Source: Pollenia angustigena (Eukaryota; Arthropoda; Insecta; Diptera; Polleniidae). Taken from it: a stretch of DNA of 64,000 nt. The stretch lies in contig OV884060.1 in NCBI GenBank assembly GCA_930367215.1, positions 101,022,151-101,086,150 on the forward strand. Direction: 5' to 3'. This document shows positions 58,519-64,000 of this stretch, one piece after another. Every line of letters begins with the position of its first letter. Position 1 is the first letter of the stretch. The notes under the pieces are model-generated. The model had not been told where the DNA came from and searched no databases. It saw only the letters and a list, made by a program, of their open reading frames with translations. The position numbers were made by a program, and so were the translations under genes.

Positions 58519-58904
58519 ATTTGTTTAAGTTTTATCACTTACGGCGCACAGTGGCGCCATTTGAGTTTTTTCGTTGCAAAAATCATATCTTTTGAACCGA
58601 ATAAGGTAATTGAACAGTTTAAACAGCATATGATAGATAACTGTTCAGCCTATGAAATGTGCATTTGAAAAGGGTGCTACGCTGTGTAGGGGCCTACTTA
58701 TGGGTTATCAAAGTTAAAATTAGTAGAAAAATCAATTTTATGGTACCTAAAAAAAAATTATTTTTACATTTTTAGATTGTTTTTATTTTTTTTTTTCTTT
58801 AGGGTTCTAAATTATTACCCAACAAATTAAAAAAAAAAATTTTTTTTTTTTAAATTTATTTTTTCAATTTTCTGTATTTTCGGTATATGGGTAATTCCAT
58901 GTCA

Positions 58905-58990
58905 CACATATATTCGCGTAACTCAAAAATGGTTTAGTTTATTGAAATAACTAAAAAAACCGAAATTCGGCAATAAATAATAAAGTGGGG
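58905..58990 (+). repeat. Inverted repeat X, left arm (third copy at 8885-8970)
   Basis: ACATATATTCGCGTAACTCA, then TAGTTTATTGAAATAACTAAAAAAACCGAAATTC. It is inverted at 60560-60662 and present in direct orientation next to the piggyBac copy 1 target site. Confidence 0.6.
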
Positions 58991-59784
58991 TTGGTCATAC
59001 ATTTGACCCATCTAGGAGCATCCTACGCGCTGTAGGGGCCAAATTAAAGAATTTTATTAAACCGCAATATTAGTATGGCAACCATGTCTTTTTAACCTTT
59101 TTTACCTCTAGAAGCCAAACGGGCCCGTACGGGCAGATAAAATTTTTGAATTATGTAAAGAAATAATCAAAGAACAGATTTTGCAAATATGGCAAATATA
59201 GAAAAATATAGATTTTTGTTATTTTCCGTCAAAGTTGAAAAATAGTGAAAAAACGGATAGTTTTTAAATAGTGATTTACCAGGAGAAACACAAAGCAAAC
59301 AGTTCATTTTTTTTTTATCATTACACATTTAATAAATGCATCAATCAATACAAACAAAAAATAAGGCGATTCGTTACCTATTTTTCGTGATATTACACCT
59401 GAAATCGCAACAAATTTACTAAAAATTGTGTGTTTTTTTGAAAACCGAAAGTCGGTCAACTTTGAACGGCTATATCTTCTAAACTAAAAATGTGATATTA
59501 TTAAGAGTGGCAGATTTGAAATCGTTGAAAAGTTTCCTATAACATGAGTTTATTCAAAACTTCGTCGGTGCTCATGAAAATTTTGATTTTTGCAACCTCG
59601 TTTGCTCTACGGGCGCTACTGTGCGGCGTTAGCCTATTTCAATACGTGCAAAAATGACAAAAATACAAAAGATTAATTCAATTAACCCACTTTTCGATTT
59701 GTAACCAATCAATGCCTTGTTGGGCGCAAAATGTTCATATTAAAATAATATAATGTCGCAGCAATAAAAGATTAAGATTTTTAA

Positions 59785-59960
59785 ATAATTGGTTAAAAAA
59801 AAGATAACTTCAAAAGAGCAAAATTGAACAAAATCATCAAATTTTTTAAGAAGTTTGAACTTTTGTCCACTGTTACTCTGTCATTACTTGACTAATCTTC
59901 ACAAACAGCCCATGGTTATTTTAGTAATTTTATTATCTTTCACTAAAAAAAGATTACTTA
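59785..59960 (-). repeat. Inverted repeat Y, right arm
   Basis: Reverse complement of 58134-58300 with moderate divergence. It ends directly at the start of the LINE ORF1 remnant. Confidence 0.6.
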
Positions 59961-59963
59961 CAG

Positions 59964-60545
59964 TGCGATAAGTGCGCGAAAACATTACATGCTTTATGTA
60001 CAAACTTAAACAAACGTCAATATGAGATTTTATTGGAGAATGAGAGTGAGGAGTTTTTTTGCAATCTCTGTGATGAAAGTGGTGGAACGGTAAAGAATGA
60101 ATTGAATGACATAAAAAAGCAGCTAAACAAACTTGATCAGCTGTCGAACCTACAAGAGACAATGAATTTTATGTCAAAACAATATGATGATATTCTACGA
60201 GGGGTGGCAGAAAATAAAAAGAAAATTGAAACTGTGATGAAAGAGAATCGTTTGCTTAAAAGTGAGGTTAATAGTCTGAAAGATTTTATTAAATACCTAA
60301 ATGATGAGCTTGTTAAAAAAGATTGCCTTATTAGTGGGGTCGTTGTGAATGATAATGAAACTGCAGTTGGTGCCCTTATGGCTATTTCTAAAAAAGTTGG
60401 TCTACAATTAAATGAGAGTGATATTGGAGCTGCGTATTTTATTAAGAGAAGAGATGATTCAAATAAGAATTCTTCTACTGCTGCTAAAAATGGTGCGTTT
60501 TTTAGTCAAAGTAACGGTATATCTCGAAAACCAAAGCCAACATAA
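59964..60545 (+). pseudogene. LINE ORF1 remnant with PHD-like finger and coiled coil
   Basis: It reads CDKCAKTLHALC, then EEFFCNLC (Cys/His spacing of a PHD-type finger), a heptad-rich coiled coil (about 60065-60310, ending ENRLLKSEVNSLKDFI), and LISGVVVNDNETAVGAL with ESDIGAAYFIKRRD. This is the RNA-binding core seen in ORF1 of several insect LINEs (CR1/L2/R1-like). It is truncated at both ends by repeat arms. The EN domain at 62566-63101 is probably from the same LINE. Confidence 0.6.
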
Positions 60546-60559
60546 AGAAAAACGTTTTA

Positions 60560-60662
60560 CCTTTCTTAAAGTAAATTTTATTGCGGAATTTCGGTTTTAT
60601 TTAGTTTTTCAATAAGCTAAAGCGTTTCTGAGTTACGCGAATATATGTTGCGCAACCTCCTT
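60560..60662 (-). repeat. Inverted repeat X, right arm
   Basis: The reverse complement carries the same CGCGTAACTCAGAAACG and AACCGAAATTCCGCAATAA blocks. It lies just after the LINE ORF1 remnant. Confidence 0.6.
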
Positions 60663-61136
60663 AATATATAATTTCTTAGTATGTCAGGATGTTTGCATGT
60701 ATGTCCTATTCTTTCCGCAACTTTCTGAAGCCATCTGATGACATAGGAAACTGAAATTTGGCACACTTTAAGTACTTTCTCTGCGGAAGACCGTAACGAA
60801 GCCATATTTTTGATTTTAGGCTTTTCAACTAGTATAACTATAAAGATCTGATAGAATAGATGTTTTTTTTTTATAATATGGGGAACTTTGGGCCCCACCC
60901 GGCACGGCTAGGCACCTTCGGATTGACCTGAAAAATCAGATCATGATTTCTTATATCAAACCTCATATTTTAAGCAGCGCAAACAATTAAATTAAAAAAA
61001 AAATCCCATACAAGATGCGAACAGTCTAATATACATAAGTACTAATAATACAATTTGAAATTTTTTTTTTTTAACTTTACTTTTTCTATGATAAATAATC
61101 AACATTTTGAAAATTTTCATGAATTTAATAATTGTT
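60663..61136. other. Possible continuation of the LINE, unreadable
   Basis: A minus-strand 93-codon frame (60617-60898) contains Ala-Ser-Leu-Arg-Ser-Ser-Ala-Glu-Lys-Val-Leu-Lys-Val-Cys and resembles a helix-turn-helix of some transposases, but this is weak. No other feature. Confidence 0.25.
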
Positions 61137-61140
61137 TTAA

Positions 61141-62521
61141 CCCTGCTGTTAGGTCAGAAAAAACTAACGAACCATTTGGTCCATATAAACAGCTTATATA
61201 AAAATCAATTATGGGATACGCCTTTTTTAATCAATGTTTTTTTATTTTTATTGTTCAGACGTGTTTTACTCAATGTTGAAAGTGAATCCGATATTTCAGA
61301 CTCGGAAATGGATTATATTTCAGAAAATGGCGAAACAAGTTCTTCTGAAACAAATAATGTCTGAAGATAAATTTCATATGACTAATAGTGCCATCCGCTT
61401 CGATGATGTTTTGAGTCGACGAAAAATGCGTTTATGATAAAAATTATGATATTCGTCAACTGTGGGACCGTTTTCACCAACTTCTTTTAATATTTTATAA
61501 TTGTCATAAAAATGTCACCATTGATGATCAACTTGTTGCAATCAGAGGGTGATGTTCTCTTCGACAGTTTATGCCATCAACACCAGAAAAATATGATTTA
61601 AAATTTTGTTATCGGTGAACTCTAAGTTAGGCTACATACGGAAAACACAACCATACCTTGGTTGGCCAAGAAATGCACAGCCTGAAAAGAACCAAGGGCA
61701 ACACGTTCATTTTTTTACACTTTTTAGTTGGTAAAAAACTTTAGGAAAGAAACTTAATATGTAGGGGTTTAAGGTGGCGCGCCATGGCGTAGGTTTTAAG
61801 GTGGCTCATCAAATGGTTAGTTCCTACAGCATAAAGCGCAAAGCAAATCGATGGCCAAACTTTGTATTTGCAAACATAATGGATATATTCGCTTTGAATG
61901 CGTTCATTTTATTTTCTAAAATCGACGTCTCATGGGCTCCAGCTGATCGGAATCGCAGGAGATCTGAGTCTTTGCGGCAACTAGCACTTTTCCTGGCTAA
62001 GGAATATATGATGAAACGGACTAGATTACCTAAACAAGAGTTCTCAGCATAGTTATTCAATGAAATACGATCATCATGCATAGTTCTAGTGCTCTCTCCG
62101 AATAATAATACCTCTCACTCAGGGGATCTTAGGCGTGAAATATGTAGTTGCTGTAAGTCTAAGTCTGAAATAAAATGCTCCATTTGTAGCAAGTTTATTT
62201 GCAAAACTAACCGAAAAACATATTGATTATCATGCAATGACCATTTTTATAAATTAAACAGTAAAAACTTATTTATTTTAAATAAATGTAAAAAAATCAA
62301 AGAAAATATACTATGGACCAAATTGTCCCTTAACCTAAGATTCGTAAATTGATAATTTTTTCAGTCCTGTTTTGAGTTAGAACCTTGCATTTTTGTAAAA
62401 AACATTGTTTTATAAAAAGACCACGTGAGCTAAAAAACTAAGTCAGTATATATCACCGTTCAACAATTACAAAGGAAACAATTCAAAAATTGGACCAAAT
62501 GGGCTTAACCTAACAGCAGGG
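61141..62521 (+). mobile_element. piggyBac-type transposon, copy 2 (1.38 kb, decayed)
   Basis: Perfect 14-bp terminal repeats CCCTGCTGTTAGGT (61141 and inverted at 62521), flanked by TTAA on both sides (61137-61140, 62522-62525). A subterminal CATTTGGTCCA occurs in both ends. It contains transposase fragments on the plus strand. Inserted in a LINE. Confidence 0.9.
61270..62226 (+). pseudogene. piggyBac transposase fragments (copy 2)
   Basis: An acidic N-terminus (SESDISDSEMDYI) and NSAIRFDD, then TIDDQLVAIRG with a TGA after it (first catalytic Asp present), FMPSTPEKYDLKF, a large deletion, then MVSSYSIKRKANRWPNFVFA and RQLALFLAKEYM. The Cys-rich C-terminus reads ICSCCKSKSEIKCSICSKFIC. The second and third catalytic Asp regions are mostly gone; several frameshifts. 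It is distinct in sequence from copy 1. Confidence 0.75.
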
Positions 62522-62565
62522 TTAATACAATAAAATTGCAATTTTTTAATATTATATCTGTAAAC

Positions 62566-63101
62566 ATGAGAAGCATTTCAGCAATTGAAAAATTAAATAA
62601 ATTTAAAATGATGATTTCTAATTTTCCAAAACTACCCAACATCATTGCTGTGCAGGAAACTTGGTTTAGCGCTGGCTGAGTTCAAATTTATAATGTCCCT
62701 GGGTATAATGTGGTACATTGCTGTAGAAGAGATAAATATGGAGGAACTTCAGTTTATATCCAAAACAACTTGCAGTACAAAGTTGAAGAGTGTAAAAGTA
62801 CTGATAATCTTGAATCGATAACAATATCGTTGGAAAATTATAAAATTAATGGAAAGCCGTTAAAATTTACATCGTTCTACAATTCACAAAAGTTTAATAT
62901 TGCTAAATTTCTAGATTTTGTTGAAAGTTTGTGTAGCAGTTTTGGTCGATTCCCAAATATTGTTGTTGGTGATTTAAACATTGATGTTTTACAACAAACA
63001 TCGTCTGAAAATCATATACATTTGTTATCCAGCTATAACTTTTTAAATTGCCATACCTTAATAACACGACCAAAATCTGGGACGTCTATTGATAACGTAT
63101 A
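62566..63101 (+). pseudogene. LINE AP-like endonuclease remnant
   Basis: From ATG 62566: FPKLPNIIAVQETWF (catalytic Glu), then an in-frame TGA at 62677, VPGYNVVHCCRRDKYGGTSV, FTSFYNS, and IVVGDLNIDVL (catalytic GDxN). It is cut off in SGTSIDNVYS by the Tigger-like element. RT is absent from the window. Confidence 0.75.
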
Positions 63102-64000
63102 CAGTAATCCCCCGGTTTACAAATAGGATACGTTCTGTGAAAATAGACGCATATCGAATATTCGTATATCGGGCTCAAAATTAGTATGCCATTCTACTGA
63201 AAATAAATAGATACGTTCCAGGTATCAAAAATATTCGTAAATCGAGATCCATATTTGTATAACTTTGTACTAAAAATAGATAGATGTGTACCCAAAATGT
63301 TCGTTATTCGAACCCCTTTTTTAGAAACATTTATAACAAAGTGATAAGAAAAGAAATTTATTCGTTTTAAAAATTAAACACATTTAAAAAAAAATTCAAT
63401 TTTCAAATTAAAATAATAACTTTATAAGTAATTGAAATATAATATTATAAATTATAAATGCTATATCTATTCTGATATGTTGTATGAGCCCTCGCCTAGG
63501 CTTGTAGATGAACCTTCATCCAAACTGGCATCGGAAATAGATTCTACAGATTCTTGAATATTTGGAGCTGCAGCACTTTTTTTTGAAAAATAAGAAACTA
63601 ATGAGGTTTGCTTTGCGGAGTTATTTTTATCTTTGTATAATTCTCTATAGCAAAGAATTGAGTTTTATATTTCTCTGGAAACCTTAAGACTTCTTTCTGC
63701 AAAAGGATCGTTTTCCGAAAATATATCGATAGCTTCCTGGATAAGAGAAAATGCTTTTGACATTTTTTGTGATGTCAAAATACGCGAACTTTCGCCATGC
63801 ATAAGATTTCCTACAATTTCCGCATCCGTGCTTCCTTCAAGCATCTCTATTAATTTCATTTTGAATTTCTTGAATGTTTTGCATTGAACTTCCGAAATCA
63901 TTAGTGCATTCGGGCCATAATTTTTTCCATACTCCATTCATGGCTGTTTCTTTAACTTCATCCCAAGATTTTTTAACGTTGTCAACAGCATTAAGTATAT
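63102..64000 (-). mobile_element. Tigger/pogo-type transposon, right part beyond window
   Basis: Begins CAGTAATCCCCCGGTTTAC next to a TA (63100-63101), the TcMar-Tigger pattern. It is followed by ATTCGTATATCG/ATTCGTAAATCG subterminal repeats. The transposase 3' end lies on the minus strand. Confidence 0.7.
63471..64000 (-). pseudogene. Tigger-like transposase, C-terminal part
   Basis: From the right edge the minus strand reads VKKSWDEVKETAMNGVWKKL, then after a frame change KMSKAFSLIQEAIDIFSEND and SLKVSREI, a stop at about 63668, then in a further frame YRELYKDKNNSAKQTSLV and YFSKK, ending at 63471. This matches the C-terminal tail of Tigger/jerky-type transposases (DDE_1). At least one stop and two frame changes. 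Confidence 0.7.

Overview
The window looks like nuclear DNA from a fly (Diptera, probably Brachycera). It is AT-rich. It carries one host gene with a canonical splice pair and a dense load of arthropod transposons: hobo/Hermes-type hAT, piggyBac, PIF/Harbinger, mariner, Tigger/pogo, a long-LTR Ty3/gypsy element and Jockey. No bacterial feature, tRNA, rRNA or CRISPR array was seen. Species is not determined.

Host gene (minus strand). A signal-peptide exon (39960-40543, probable 5' UTR back to 40994) ends in a GTAAGT donor. A second, very long exon (1-3680) starts after a TTTGCAG acceptor. Joined in phase 2 they give a secreted, Thr/Pro/Ser-rich mucin-like protein of at least about 1,420 residues that runs off the left edge. 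The intron between them (3681-39959, 36.3 kb) is almost entirely nested transposons.

Intron layers, left to right. (1) A dead mariner is cut in two by a 7.25 kb hAT-type element (6229-13478, 8-bp target duplication); inside it lie Helitron-like repeats, a long inverted repeat and a piggyBac copy with one nonsense codon. (2) A hAT C-terminal scrap and a hobo-like end follow. (3) A small Harbinger-type element (15512-28740) has received a very young, complete Ulysses/Osvaldo-like LTR retrotransposon (15616-25220; LTRs about 0.2% diverged; 4-bp duplication) and a 3.1 kb Harbinger (25497-28617) with an open four-exon transposase. (4) A Hermes-like hAT (29186-35214, perfect 8-bp duplication) contains MITEs and a transposase broken by one stop and one frameshift. 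(5) A three-level hAT nest (35458-39505) has a target duplication at every level.

Upstream of the gene (40995-64000) there are more hAT elements (43713-45120, 45335-48110), mariner remnants, an open two-ORF Jockey LINE (about 50959-55055, minus), a 95-bp-arm hairpin, interleaved inverted repeats, and a dead LINE interrupted by a 1.38 kb piggyBac derivative (61141-62521) and by a Tigger-like element entering at 63102.

No new defence or metabolic system is visible. The interest lies in the insertion record, which can be read from target duplications, and in a few elements that may still be active: the LTR element with a gag/pol -1 slippery site, the Harbinger transposase and the Jockey LINE. 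All calls come from reading the sequence; family names rest on motif recognition, not on searches.
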